Positions 46,401 through 64,000 of a DNA stretch of 64,000 nucleotides are shown one piece after another. Each line of letters opens with the position of its first letter. The first letter of the stretch is position 1. The stretch covers positions 1 through 64,000 of the forward strand of contig JASAMV010007985.1 in the NCBI GenBank assembly GCA_030248065.1, read 5' to 3'. The notes under the pieces were generated by a model, which searched no databases, had not been told where the DNA came from, and saw nothing but the letters and a program-made list of their open reading frames with translations. The position numbers and the translations under genes are program-made. Source of the stretch: Rhynchonema sp. JSB1_4. Lineage: Eukaryota; Nematoda; Chromadorea; Monhysterida; Xyalidae.

Positions 46401-47106
46401 ACAAGAAACGATACGAGAAAGAAATGGAGGAGTACAAGGCGTCGGGCAAAGCTGCGGCCAGCAGGTAAGATGACCTTATTAGGAGGTTAACGGGAACGGG
46501 ATCCAAAATATCATTCATAAATGTTCGCTATGCAATTTGGTTTGTATATTGTACCGTACTTTGAACTAGACTGCCTGTTCAGCACCAGCTCCAAGTCAAA
46601 GCCAACGAAAAGTCCAACCAAAGACGGTGCTAAAAGCAAAGAGTACGTGTCGAGCAGCGAAGGGTCGTCTGATGAAGATGAGGGTACATCTGCAAAGAAA
46701 AGGAAAGCGGTTAGTTGTGTGATTTGTATAATTCCTGTCTCCCGATTGCGTAAATAAATACACGGGATTGAAAATTGGCAAGAGGGCACAAGTAACTTCA
46801 GAACACAAGCGCAGTCTTGTGCGTGCAAAGCACTTTTTATTACACATTACTGCAAGCTGGCAGTTCAGGGCAGAGGTGAGGTACCAACGTTCTGCACTCC
46901 AGCCACACTGGACCCCTGGCGCATTCCCACTGACGATGTCCTCGTGCACTGTCTCTGTTTGAAAATAGGACGAAACATGACGAACTCATCTGCTCTTACG
47001 CCTAAGAACATTGGTACCCTTTATCATTCAGGCTTCTGGTTCTGGCAGCGGTGAAGAAGAGGAAGCGGGAGCAGGCGGGTCCGGTTCTGAGTCGGGCAGT
47101 GACTGA
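39102..47106 (+). CDS. SSRP1: SSRP1, HMG-box subunit of the FACT histone chaperone, 20 exons, 689 aa
   Basis: SSRP1 pairs with SPT16 to loosen and rebuild nucleosomes during transcription and replication. Exons: 39102-39164, 40900-41085, 41171-41276, 41344-41420, 41490-41603, 41715-41828, 42272-42388, 42636-42739, 43280-43408, 43559-43676, 43777-43880, 43988-44060, 44177-44231, 44314-44379, 44766-44935, 45456-45539, 46141-46239, 46376-46464, 46583-46709, 47032-47106; 2,070 nt, phases consistent. The 21-codon first exon was placed because its product aligns residue for residue with the SSRP1 N-terminus up to the GR of exon 2. Order: N-terminal PH-like domain, SSRC region with [12 protein letters not shown] and FHQNDD, Rtt106-like PH region with [14 protein letters not shown], acidic stretch about 440-520, HMG box about 540-615 ([15 protein letters not shown]), and a Ser/Lys/Glu tail. 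Human SSRP1 is 709 aa. Introns 1, 8, 15 and 16 carry transposons. Confidence 0.95.
39211..39335 (+). repeat. 125-bp direct repeat, left copy
   Basis: This block is identical, base for base on my reading, to 39806-39930. The two copies flank family A element copy 3 exactly, in SSRP1 intron 1. It contains GGGCCGGGCCGGG and CCAATACC motifs. Confidence 0.88.
39336..39805 (+). mobile_element. Family A hAT-like MITE, copy 3
   Basis: It begins CAGTGTAGTACTTGG and ends CCAAGTACTACCCTG, with three plus four GATAGATAGAT cassettes and the hairpin CGCGCGTAGCGCGCG at 39559-39573. Unlike copies 1 and 2, the flanks are not an 8-bp duplication but perfect 125-bp direct repeats (39211-39335 and 39806-39930). 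Confidence 0.88.
39806..39930 (+). repeat. 125-bp direct repeat, right copy
   Basis: Identical to 39211-39335. It leads directly into a CCAATACC/GGTATTGG-rich stretch (39895-40290), suggesting this is the original location and the left copy is the duplicate. Confidence 0.88.
39895..40300. repeat. CCCAATACC / GGTATTGGG repeat region
   Basis: CCCAATACC occurs many times before 40210, and GGTATTGGG in the opposite sense after 40225, giving inverted cassette arms around a core that contains GCAGCTGAATAATAGCAG. This resembles the cassette-armed MITEs, but ends and target duplication were not resolved. Confidence 0.6.
40380..40447. repeat. Poly-C tract in SSRP1 intron 1
   Basis: More than 60 consecutive C residues with one G near the end. 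The apparent poly-proline ORF across it is not a gene. The length is probably unreliable. Confidence 0.9.
41960..42112. repeat. GTGGCTCATT cassette repeat in SSRP1 intron 6
   Basis: GTGGCTCATTTNCCAAAA-type units occur about four times, two to a side of a short spacer, ending in AAAGCAACCCTG. The terminus CCCTG recalls the other CAGGG-ended elements, but the left end and target duplication were not found. Confidence 0.5.
42852..43262. mobile_element. Family F-like element in SSRP1 intron 8
   Basis: It starts TATACTGGCAGGCGGAAAAA, close to the family F terminus at 6852, and continues with AAAAAACCG-type runs and ATTTTTCCG motifs. The matching right end is not intact. The flank before it (TTCTCATAAGGTCC ... 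GGTTTTGGTGCAAT) reappears at 43199-43260, so the element lies between partial direct repeats of the intron. Confidence 0.55.
44563..44676. mobile_element. Short insertion flanked by 16-bp direct repeats (SINE-like?)
   Basis: AACGCAGGGGTGCTAT occurs at 44563-44578 and 44661-44676, bracketing 82 bp. The interior contains CAGTGACGCATAAAACCATG, which is repeated with only a few changes over about 55 bp at 50088-50144 in ALDH7A1 intron 6. Long direct-repeat flanks suggest retroposition, but no tRNA-like promoter boxes or A-tail were seen. Confidence 0.5.
45065..45196. mobile_element. Family H hAT-like MITE in SSRP1 intron 15
   Basis: It begins CAGTGGTGTCGTTG and ends CAACGACACCACTG, a perfect 14-bp terminal inverted repeat. 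It is flanked by perfect 8-bp duplications TATCAAAC (45057-45064 and 45197-45204). It is 132 bp with a central G-rich tract. The ends fit hAT-type elements. Confidence 0.93.
45671..46024. mobile_element. Family I hAT-like MITE (GCTAGCTAGC cassettes) in SSRP1 intron 16
   Basis: It begins CAGTGATGTAGTTGG and ends CCAACCACATCACTG. It is flanked by perfect 8-bp duplications TGCACATC (45663-45670 and 46025-46032). AGAAAGCTAGCTAGC-type cassettes lie in both arms around a core rich in AAAATCAGC and CATTTTGTCA motifs. It is 354 bp with no ORF. Confidence 0.93.
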
Positions 47107-48130
47107 AAACCAAAAACGCTGGTCGTTGGTGGTCTGAATTTCAACTTTGCATTCGAGTGATCCGGTTTTTTTATTTTATTATCGTTTTCGTTCTATATTC
47201 ATGCAATTGTTGTCGCGGTAATTTTTCTCTGCTCGTGTGTCGCCCAACTAATTACCGGTATGAATTTGTGGTTATCTCGTGCTCGTCTTGTTGTGGCTTT
47301 TGCTTTTTATTGTTGTCGCTGTACGAGTAATCGACGTTTAATTCATAATTTTTTCCGTTCGGATAAAAGTTATGTAAGTTATGGAGTTCGGATATGTTTT
47401 TTGACTTTATTCAGCCGTATGATTAAACGGCTCAGCGATATTTTTGTTTCGTGCTTGACTCGCTATTTGTCTCGTTCGAGGTGTGTTTGTCTTCTGTTGA
47501 TGCACAGGCAGCTTATCCCTTGTACTTCGTTTTGTTTTTCCCCGCCTGACTTCCAGACCGGCGCTGCACTGCTGTGTTTTATTGACAGTTTTATGTTTTA
47601 GAAGAGCGCCAATGTGTTTGTGCTGACTGTATGGTAACCTGTCTGACTGTCAGCCCGCTGTATTGTGAACTGGTTTTTGCCCATTGCCAACCGAAACATG
47701 TGCTTGCTTTAGGTTGTGCCACACATTTTATTTCAAACCTAGATTCGCTCGATTTGTTAAACGAGTTGCACCACGTGTTTGCGATATCATAATTCACTTT
47801 GTTCGATGTTTTTGGAATTGTTATTTTCATTTTTATTCTCTGTGTCTGCTCGTTCATCCCGCGTCAAACTTGTTGATCGGAACGTTCCTGCCTCGGTCGC
47901 ATGAGTTGTTTGTGTTGACGATACTTACCAAGGAAATTCTTCTGATTTCAGGCAGTAAAAGTCGTTCAGTTTGGCTCTTTTACTGTTGCCCACCTTTGCG
48001 CTGATAAATTATAGCATCATTAAACATCGAAATATTCTTGCTCCTAGAAAGTGAAGCGATCAACTCGGGTCCCATTCGATCACCAAATTTGACACCGCAC
48101 CACGTGTTGTTCTTTTCTTGCAGAATTCCC
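47107..48130. other. Intergenic between SSRP1 and ALDH7A1
   Basis: About 1 kb, T-rich on the plus strand; likely the SSRP1 3' UTR. ORFs on either strand have low-complexity aromatic/Cys-rich translations and are not believable. No repeat family recognised. Confidence 0.5.
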
Positions 48131-48137
48131 ACCCTAT

Positions 48138-48190
48138 CCAATCAGCTTGCAGTCCCTTCTTGTAATCGGGAACGGCCCAGCCAATCACCG

Positions 48191-48219
<29 letters not shown>
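48138..48219 (+). promoter_or_regulatory. Three CCAATCA boxes upstream of ALDH7A1
   Basis: CCAATCA occurs at 48138-48144, 48181-48187 and 48213-48219 in the same orientation, with 43- and 32-bp spacing, about 80-165 bp before the conserved start codon. CCAAT boxes are classical NF-Y sites of TATA-less promoters. The last two straddle the upstream ATG at 48191, so if this is the promoter that ATG may be outside the transcript. Confidence 0.55.
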
Positions 48220-56078
<7,859 letters not shown>

Positions 56079-56916
56079 ATGTTCCATGGCAAAAATGGTG
56101 TTCATAGAATTAGTGAGACGAGACCGAAAGAGCATAGTGATTACTGTTATTATTCCTCATTAGCTTCGAAAGTTGTTTTGTGTTTGTTTTCAAGTGATGG
56201 GTTGCCGTAGTATTATCATTCATGATCACAGTGTCCAGTATTTGTGTTGTGAGCTTATTTATCTCAAAATTGCAGACTACTCAATGAAATCGACATACTT
56301 CCACAGTTGGTGTGTCAACGTTTGAACTTTTTATTTTACGTTATTATAATTATGCACAGAAAAAGCGCCTGCAATAACAAATAGTCATAGTCAAACAAAA
56401 GGAAACTCTTGCGTAACAGATCTGATCGGGCGGTAATGTGGAATTCAAATGAAACTCAACTGTTGAAATTTACGAGAAGAAAAAATGATACAACCAACAA
56501 ACTGACAAACAAGACGAGAGTCTGAATTTAAACAAGATAAACGAGCGAAAAGAAAAATTTCCAGTCCAGCCGGTATCAGATTTGAGGTTTAGCGCAACAT
56601 TGACTTAATTTCTAGTAATACACAGCGGGCGCTAACAATAGATACTGATCAAATACAGACAACAAAACTAAAGAGCAGCCACAACGAGATAGAAACTAGA
56701 AATAAAATCAGTGTTACAGCTAAATAGCACACCAAGAGAAACAGACGAAACTAGAAGAAGAGAGGATCATACAACGGCGCTGATCTTACAGAGAATAAAC
56801 ACACAAATAACATAATAATAATAAAATGAACGCACGCACACGTGATTAAAATTATGTTACATGAGTAGATAAACACATCAGATCACGCCGAAACGCACAG
56901 CGGTGTGGTTGATTGT
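56079..56916. other. Convergent intergenic region between ALDH7A1 and the HMG gene
   Basis: 838 bp between two stop codons on opposite strands, A/T-rich with no ORF. It should hold both 3' UTRs, which could overlap. No clear hairpin or repeat. Confidence 0.5.
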
Positions 56917-59900
56917 TCACTTCTTCTTGCCTTTCTTGGGCGATCTGCAATGGATAACGGCAAGAATTAGGTTTCTGGTATAATGTTGCAAACAAAAAAC
57001 AATCCCCAGGTCCGAACAGTTGTTACACAATCATACAACCAAACCGCACACGCACACACCACCACATCACACATTTTCCGTCCCCACATTCAGTACTTAA
57101 CCGCCCCCCGTTTTCCCCTGGTGAAACGTAGTCTTGCTGCCAGAGCAAAACAACCCCGGTCAAATCAAACAGCGCTCAATACTGAGAGAGCAAAGCAGCG
57201 TGTGTGCCTAGTCAGTCGCAGTAGTGAACAAGGCTCTCGCTTCAGTACTGCGAGCTGTTATGTACGGGAGAAAGAGGCAGCAGGCGAGCGAACATAACCA
57301 ACCCAACCACCCAGTCTTAACTACTGCTGCGCGTCGGTTTTCAGTACTGAACACAACAGCTCGCTGCTGGAGCAAAACACGACCAGTTTGTATTGGCTGC
57401 GCTTGACTACGGAGTCCTGCCTCTCTCTCTCCCCCCTATTCCTTCGCTTCAGTACCGAGCTGCTGCGGTTGACTATGGGGAAGGGAGCTGCTGCTGAGCG
57501 CGTTAGTACTGAGGCAAGGGCATATATGAGATGAGAGTGAGGGTAGAGCGGTGGCAAAAATGGGCAGTTAGCCAAGAAATCACGGTCACGGATAGATAGA
57601 ATACGGTAGATCGAACCACCGCGGCTGGGCTACGCAATTCCTGCTGCATGCAATAGACTTGAGACGCAGTTTAATAATGGAACAATTGGCCAGTCAATCA
57701 ACCCAGGCGCAGCGCAGACCAACTGCTTCACAACGATCACACACATTTGAACCATTCAGCTGATCAAAAAATGGAAAATAAATGTGAATTACACGATCAC
57801 ACATTTGAATCATTCAGCTGATCAAAACAGGAAAATAAATGTGAATTACACGATCACACATTTGAATCATTCAGCTGATCAAAAAAGGAAAATAAATGTG
57901 AATTACACGATTTGCTTGCACAATCTCAAAGTTTGCACAAATCTAAACCTAGCTCACGAGCTCTAAAGTCGGCGTAAATGAGTAAGTACCAAGCACGCAC
58001 TACAGCAGTCTTGCATCACAACAATCACAATACCAATCTTTCCTTGTCGGTTAAGATTAAGATAAGCTCGAAGGGTGCAGTGCAGGTTAGACAACACACA
58101 GCACAGACGAACAAGGTAAGTACAGTACGGAAGTACAGTGATGCAAAACTTGCCAAAATGCGAGCCTCAGAATCTGCTGAACAAGTAAATGATCATTACT
58201 TTTTACTTTAAATGTTGCGCATCCCCAGTGGAAAAGCACCAACACTATTCCTGCTATCAATTCTGCACGCAACAACACAACTTAACGGAACCAAATCGTA
58301 CAAATCAAGAACAAAGACACGTTACTCACCCGCCGGCTTTGTATGCGGCCATCTCACGTTCGTACCTCTTCTTGTCTTCACCGGCCATCTTTTCCCACTT
58401 CTGCAATTGAGAACAATGACACTTGAGTTTGGTCCAGTTCGGTCATTATGGCCGGGTCTCGCGTTATGCTGATTGAATGAAAATGCAGCACCGCTGCCTT
58501 CGCCTACAGCCCCTCAACTCTTCCATTCTCGCCGAATCAGATGCAGTAGCCAAACCGAAAGTACAAATCCAACAATTTTAATGTTCACTGCTGTTACACA
58601 GAAAAGTCAGATCCCACATAGTGTGCATGTGCACTGAACGAAAAACGAAACTTTCATCAATATCCCCCCATTTTGATGGTACAGAAGGTTGCCGCCAGGC
58701 CAGAGCAGGAACACCACTGATCAAAAGGACACTATTATGAAGTCTCCAGATTGGGCAAAGATCAACAGCTTTATTTTGGCGTTTGGTACCAAAAGGAAAG
58801 GGCTTTGTATATTTTGTTTTCAAAGCGAAACCTTCAGTCCAGCTCAGACGTCAGTTGAGTGAGATTGCTTCATTCAAGCCGCATTTTAGTTTCAGGCATC
58901 ATAACTTCGTTCACTGACAAAATAATCGTGAACATTTTCTCACAAGTTTGACAAAATTCAATATTGCTTTTTGCTTGTTTATGTCAGAAAAACGCCAAAA
59001 TAACGGGATAAAGGGATTGGGGTCTCGCGTCTCAAAAAACGGGCATAATGAACGGGAAGAAAATACGGTTGCAATTGCAAATATAGTGGCTAAAATTATG
59101 GTAATGTACATTATCGGAAATTTTTTCCAGGCATATTACCCGTACCAGGATCACGATCAGGAATTCCGAAGTAGAAAAACACCAACTTTTGAGCAATTTT
59201 TGCTTGGTTTATGGTTTGTTAAACCCGTTTGCGTGTTTCAGGGTACGAAAATAGGTTCAGCTGTTTAAGACCTTTTCAAAACGATTTCGCAACATTAGTT
59301 CGAAACCTCAAGAAAAATGTTCGCCATTTTCAAACCAAAAAACACATTTTCTCGCACAAATTACCGATAATTTACGAAAATTACCGGGCTCAGGAAAAAA
59401 ACGGTTTTTTTCGTTTTTTTTCAAGAAAAAAGGTTTTTCCGATTAGTCACTGCAGTTGCAAACGGCATCAGCAACTTACTGATTGGCTGTGTGTGGCTCA
59501 GTGGCTGGCGAGCAGAGCAGGTACATTTCAGAAAATTCTAAAAACTCTATCCATGGCAGCATGCACCTGCACTGCACTCACTTATGCACGCAACATGACG
59601 AAGATGGTGGCTGTGCTAAATATTCTACAATAACAAACAAAGCAAGTAGCAAGCGGGACTGACCGACTTATCCTTGACTTTGGCCCATTCAACACCGGCT
59701 GCTTTGGCGACATCGGTGACTCCCATGCCGGGTTTGGTGATGGCGGCGCGGTTGGCATTCAGCCAGATCATGTACGCCGATTGGCCACGTTTCGGCGCAT
59801 TCGGGTCCTTCTTGGCGCGCTTGGCCTTGGTCTGGAAAAATTAAATTGACGTAACGATAATTTATCTCTTTTTACAATATCACGCGTTTTATAGCCCCAA

Positions 59901-60148
59901 ATTAAGGATCGACAAACTAAATAGCACTTTTGGTTTCGGATTTACTGATTCTCACAAAGCCAACAAAACTAATCTAACCCTGAGCAATCCTCAGTCGACC
60001 AAAACAGTGTTCGTCGAAATCTTTACAATCATCATCAAAAACTTTAAATTTCTGAAGTTTTCACACTGGGAAAACCGCCAAATCCAAAGCTTTTCTGACA
60101 AACCTTGACCGGCGACTTCTTCGGTGATTTCTTGGCGGCACGCGGCAT
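56917..60148 (-). CDS. Single HMG-box chromatin protein (NHP6/HMG-1.1-like), 4 exons, 103 aa
   Basis: Proteins of this type bend DNA without sequence specificity and assist chromatin remodelling; in yeast Nhp6 works with FACT. Exons in transcript order: 60148-60104, 59831-59664, 58400-58330, 56944-56917; 312 nt, phases consistent. The N-terminal 25 residues are Lys/Pro/Ala-rich with two SPKK-like motifs. The HMG box covers about residues 24-95, with [17 protein letters not shown], a VAKAAGVEW segment and DKKRYEREM. The tail is SPKKGKKK followed by the stop. The box is very close to that of SSRP1 13 kb away and shares an intron position with it. SPKK motifs could be CDK or AT-hook-like contacts; that is inference. 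Confidence 0.93.
57734..57911. repeat. Three-copy tandem repeat, period 57-60 bp
   Basis: Three successive units start with CGATCACACATTTGAA at 57734, 57794 and 57851 and contain CATTCAGCTGATCAAAA and AATAAATGTGAATTACA. The second and third units are nearly identical. It lies in intron 3 of the HMG gene. Confidence 0.88.
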
Positions 60149-61060
60149 ATTGCTTCGGACTGGATTGGTGTTGTTGTGGATTCACGAAAGTAGAATCGAG
60201 ATCTTTAGCCTTCTTAACTACTGAAACGCGAATGAACCAAAGTGCAGACGGGGTCAAAGTCGCTTAACTATAGTGGCACGCTGCCAACGTTCAAAGCGCT
60301 TTCTTTCGTTCCCGCGCGCGCCTGGTCCCGACACGATCTTACGGTAGGTTGTGTTTTATTAGGGATTCGACAGACCAGTGACCAGTGCGTGTGTTCACCG
60401 GGTTACGGTAGGTGGTCGCTGACCGTCAGTTGATTTGAGGTTCCTCAATTGTGGATTTACGTTTTCGAGCACATTATAGCTGTACAATACATACATACCA
60501 TATCAGTTGTTCAGTGCATTGATGCAGTCTCATAATAATGATAAAGAAAGGTAAACTAGTGGTACCCAAAGTGGGGTTCCTGACGAAAGGCTACTGCAGT
60601 GCCTTCATTGCATGAACCAATTTTGCCATTCAGATTCAAGACTGACTAAACCTAAACGTGATCACGGCCCAAACCGGAGCCAAAGCTCTCCATCATGAGA
60701 AATTATGCGCATTGAACTTGTGTCGAGTCGGAAAATGTGTGATACCAGCGAAAACGGGATAACAAAAATTGTGGAAGCGCATGCCACGTTTGAAAGGTGC
60801 ACCTGCATGGCATGGAATTGTCGAGGATTACAAGAATCGTTCTGAAACAAATTGCAGTTTGGCATAGGAGATCGACCGTGCATGAGAGTCAGACACCGGA
60901 ACTCGCTAGGTATGTATGTTGAGCATTTCCAGCAATCAAGGTCCAATTACTTTTTTTCACATTTTGAACTTGTTCAAGGTGACCTGTGTTGTGTGCACAC
61001 AAATCTCTTGAAATAAATTGATCCTTGAAAAACGAAAGCGTTCCGAATTCAATTGTTCCG
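60149..61060. other. Upstream flank of the HMG gene, no gene seen
   Basis: The first 200 bases should contain the HMG-gene promoter (minus strand). No ORF with coding character; no repeat recognised. Confidence 0.45.
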
Positions 61061-61222
61061 ATGTCAAGCCCGGCGTACCCACGTCATCACTACTACCGTA
61101 CTCCGTTGCGTGATTATGTTGTCAGCGGTGATCGACATCCAAGATACGAGCACGCTGTCGGTCGGCTGGAATTACGTGATCAAAACATGGAGCCGATCTC
61201 ATCACCAACTTTGACCAAATGA
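61061..61222 (+). CDS. Possible small ORF or first exon, 53 codons, unknown
   Basis: An ATG opens 53 codons with gene-like codon choice, encoding a basic, Tyr/His/Arg-rich peptide containing HHYYRTPLRDYV. I do not recognise the family. Good donor-like sites (GTCAGC, GTCGGT) occur inside it, so it may be a truncated first exon that continues at 62710. It could also be chance. Confidence 0.25.
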   Translation: MSSPAYPRHHYYRTPLRDYVVSGDRHPRYEHAVGRLELRDQNMEPISSPTLTK

Positions 61223-62709
61223 CGCATCGCAATCGATACATCTCTGGCTCAAAGGACTGACCGTTCCTCCAAAAATGGGATCTGCTGCTGCTGGTTTATC
61301 TTGGTTTTTGCCTGGTGGGTGGTGCACCAGGTCATCGTCAGGCGCATGAGCCCCGCGTGCTTGCCACGGACTATATCGTATGATGCGGATTGGTCTCAAT
61401 GAATTATGCAGCGTGTTTTTGGTTACTTATTTCAACTTGACGTAGAAGCGGGCCCAGTTTCAGGTCGTCATCAGTGTCAATGCACCAGCTATAACCACAT
61501 TAACTAAGCACGTTCACATTCATGTTCATGTCCACAGAGCTCGCGTGTCAATCAATAAGAAGTTCTGGTCGCAGGTTCATGTTCGAGGTGCAACCGTTAT
61601 TGGCAACCTTTGTCGTTCCACACTGCATGACTGTCACTTCGCAAATGAACTAACCAATCAGGTGCGCATTCAGTGCTGAAACTGGGGGAGGGATGCTCGA
61701 CCCTATTTGGATGGCAGGCGGGTTAAGTCATGGCGGACGGAAATTTGAGTTTGGTGACTCTCTCATTCAAAACAACTGGTCAATTTGGCAACCACATCAG
61801 CTGGTGCTCATTTGAATTCTGTATTGTACAACACAAACCAAGCTGCTGGACACCCCATGAACTGGATCCTGATAAAATGACAGTTGCTGCGTTGCCATCA
61901 AGTGATGCTCTATAATTATCGTGAGAATGGCGTATTTTCGTACAGTGACCCTGTGACACTATGAGCCGGGCTTAACTTTCGGATCATTGGTTCATCATGG
62001 AATTTATGTGCCCCGGAATGTATACATATGCAAGGAGACATGGGAGACATTTTGAAAACCGTTGCCTGATCCGCAAAGCGCACGCAACACACGCTGCAGC
62101 CCATCCATGGATAAGGATCAAATGACGATTAACCCTCTATGCACTTTGCGGATCAGGGTACATGCTCGCAAAAACCCTATTGGTGTCCTTGCCTTCTAAT
62201 CACGGGATCATGAGAGGAAAACAACTGCTTCCCGGGTCACCAATCCGGGAGACAAGGCTCACCCCCCTAACGTCTAGGATTCTTGGTCTAACAAGGACAG
62301 TGGCGTTTTCTCTCGCGTTCTGGCTTACGCCACCCTGCGTCAAGATTTTTGTTTCTTTGTTTCCAGTGTTTACGCCCCACTTACCGTAACCCAGAACCAC
62401 TTTTTCATTTCTTTTTCAAAAAAATACTGAAGGAATGAGCTTGCCGATGTTGGAAATCGAGCGCTTACGATATCTCTCCATCGTGCGCAACAAAATTATG
62501 TGGGCCGCATCAACCATGAAACATCACACGTTTGCCTGAAAGGTTGCACGCACCAGTTCATTTTCCTGTTTGGCGGCAGCATCAGAGAATGGTCACGCAC
62601 GATGCCATATAAACCATAGTGCCTGTTGGTTCAAAACATAAGTCATGTTGCGTGCTTAGATTAGATTACCCGTTTTGGCGTGCTCTCGTAGACGACCCTT
62701 TTGCAGTAG
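61223..62709. other. Non-coding stretch, no gene recognised
   Basis: No convincing exon. The 17-bp CACCAGGTCATCGTCAG at 61325-61341 is also found at 35577-35593 in DRG1 intron 1 and partly elsewhere. Other ORFs lack coding character. Confidence 0.4.
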
Positions 62710-63012
62710 GTGACCGTCAGCGTGACTGCACCAGTGCCCAAGCCATATCGTACGAGTCCACACATGAGCAGGCTCTCTTCTTTCAATTTCACGCGTTCCC
62801 TCATCCTTGCAAATCGCAGTCTGCGATCGGAAAGCGTCAACCGGCCAACCGTGGTGATTCAGACAATCGACAAGGAACGATCAGTCAGGATTCAGAAAGT
62901 GGATTGCGAGAGCTCGGATCGCGCACTTTTTGTCATTAGCAGCCATCGCGAAACGCATCTCAAACCGGACCGGAAATGGGTGGGTTCCTGGGATGGGCTT
63001 GTTGTCAGCGCG
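62710..63012 (+). CDS. Possible internal exon of an unidentified gene running off the right side
   Basis: This open frame has codon use like the confirmed exons, encoding a Ser/Arg/Val-rich stretch with VNRPTVVIQTIDKERSV. It is preceded by an acceptor-like CCTTTTGCAGTAG. Donors of the local type exist at 62980 (GTGGGT) or 63013 (GTACTG). The family is not recognised. The remainder of any gene would lie beyond the window or at 61061. Low certainty. Confidence 0.28.
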
Positions 63013-64000
63013 TACTGTACGTTACGCCCTCTTTTCATAATTTTTATTTTGAATTATTTATGTTCATTTATTCTTGTGTCTGTTTCTTCACTATGTTGTG
63101 TAATTTGTGTTGTGTACTTTTAATTCTCTTTATTCTTTTAAATTTTGTCGTTTGGGTAAACACTCAGCTTTCCTTATCCCCGCTCTGTTCAGCATAGTGC
63201 AGTTTGCATCCAGATCTTTGCATTTCAAAATGAAAAGTTCAAATGTCCAATGTTTGCTACATTCATGCTCCAACTCGCAATGTTAACAGCATTTTATCAA
63301 TAATTTTTGCAAGCAAAAATACGCAATCGGATTTGAATCACAAAATCACTGGACAAGAATACATTCAAGTTATGCAATACGTGTCAAGTCACATACGCAG
63401 TATAATAATTTATGATACAGTGAGCATTGTTTCAATGAAGCACACAAAACACAACCTGAAATAAAAGCACATGGAAGCACGGATAAAAATAAGTATGCAG
63501 GGAAGTACCATTAGCACAAGTTGTTTTCACCAATTTGCCTTGATGAACAGGTTTTGTTGCCAGAACAACAACCTTCTAGCCATTCACAAAGCTCAATGAG
63601 AAGTTCGGTCGCTCTAATTGTGCTTCTACGCTCCATACCTGACAGCGTGAATTGGGTTGTGATCGAACTTGACATCAATAATAAGCTTTGTGATTATTGC
63701 TCAACAACGTGATAAACAGGATCAAACCAACGACTTTGCCCAACTACTGCGACGATAAGGCAGTATATAGGGACTTACAGGCTCCCTCACAACCACAGAA
63801 ACCGGTATCGAACTTGATGATCTGTCGGGTCAACCGAATCGTGTTCTGGGCACATGGAATTTTGCATAGCGCACGACCTCTTGCATAGCGATGGACACTA
63901 ATGCCATACATTTTGACCGGTGTAAAAGTTGTTTTTACAGTTCTAATTTTACGCTGGTTAAAATTGTGTCATCAACATTATATACATCTCGAAATCTTCA
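63013..64000. other. Right-edge region without recognisable features
   Basis: AT-rich DNA. Short ORFs have no family resemblance and no matching splice structure. It may be intron of the gene suggested at 62710. Confidence 0.4.

Noticed and set aside
59370..59450. AAAACGG/TTTTTTCG-rich stretch similar to family F
   Set aside because: Low-complexity similarity only, with no TATACTGGCGG terminus or duplication.

Overview
This window is metazoan nuclear DNA. It holds six multi-exon protein genes with short exons (28 to 296 bp), introns of about 50 to 1,800 bp, and GT-AG plus some GC-AG splice sites. I rebuilt each gene by joining exons whose phases match and whose proteins follow conserved families. 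All six give uninterrupted frames of the expected length: XMAP215/ch-TOG (2,080 aa), RPRD1-type CID protein (360 aa), DRG1 GTPase (366 aa), SSRP1 (689 aa), ALDH7A1/antiquitin (513 aa, or 550 aa with a possible mitochondrial presequence) and a single-HMG-box protein (103 aa, minus strand). The species is not identified. The first TOG domain resembles the second, as I recall for nematode ZYG-9, and the small HMG protein is NHP6/HMG-1.1-like. These weakly suggest a nematode or other ecdysozoan, but the gene keeps about five TOG arrays.

Layout: 1-7.5 kb is a graveyard of short non-autonomous DNA transposons, starting with a long palindrome and including one three-level nest. 7.6-29.3 kb is the 46-exon ch-TOG gene. 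30.7-34.7 kb is RPRD1, 35.1-38.4 kb DRG1, 39.1-47.1 kb SSRP1 and 48.2-56.1 kb ALDH7A1, all on the plus strand. 56.9-60.1 kb is the HMG gene, convergent with ALDH7A1. 60.2-64 kb has no recognisable gene, only two coding-looking fragments of a possible gene that runs off the right edge.

The genes are housekeeping functions: microtubule polymerisation, RNA polymerase II CTD binding, translation-associated GTPase, FACT histone chaperone, aldehyde detoxification/lysine catabolism, and chromatin architecture. Nothing suggests an operon. The unusual content is in the non-coding DNA and splice sites. There are many hAT-like MITEs with verifiable 8-bp target duplications, several with family-specific short cassettes and a shared GC-palindrome core. 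The 5' splice sites keep +5 G but have T at +3 in nearly half of the introns.
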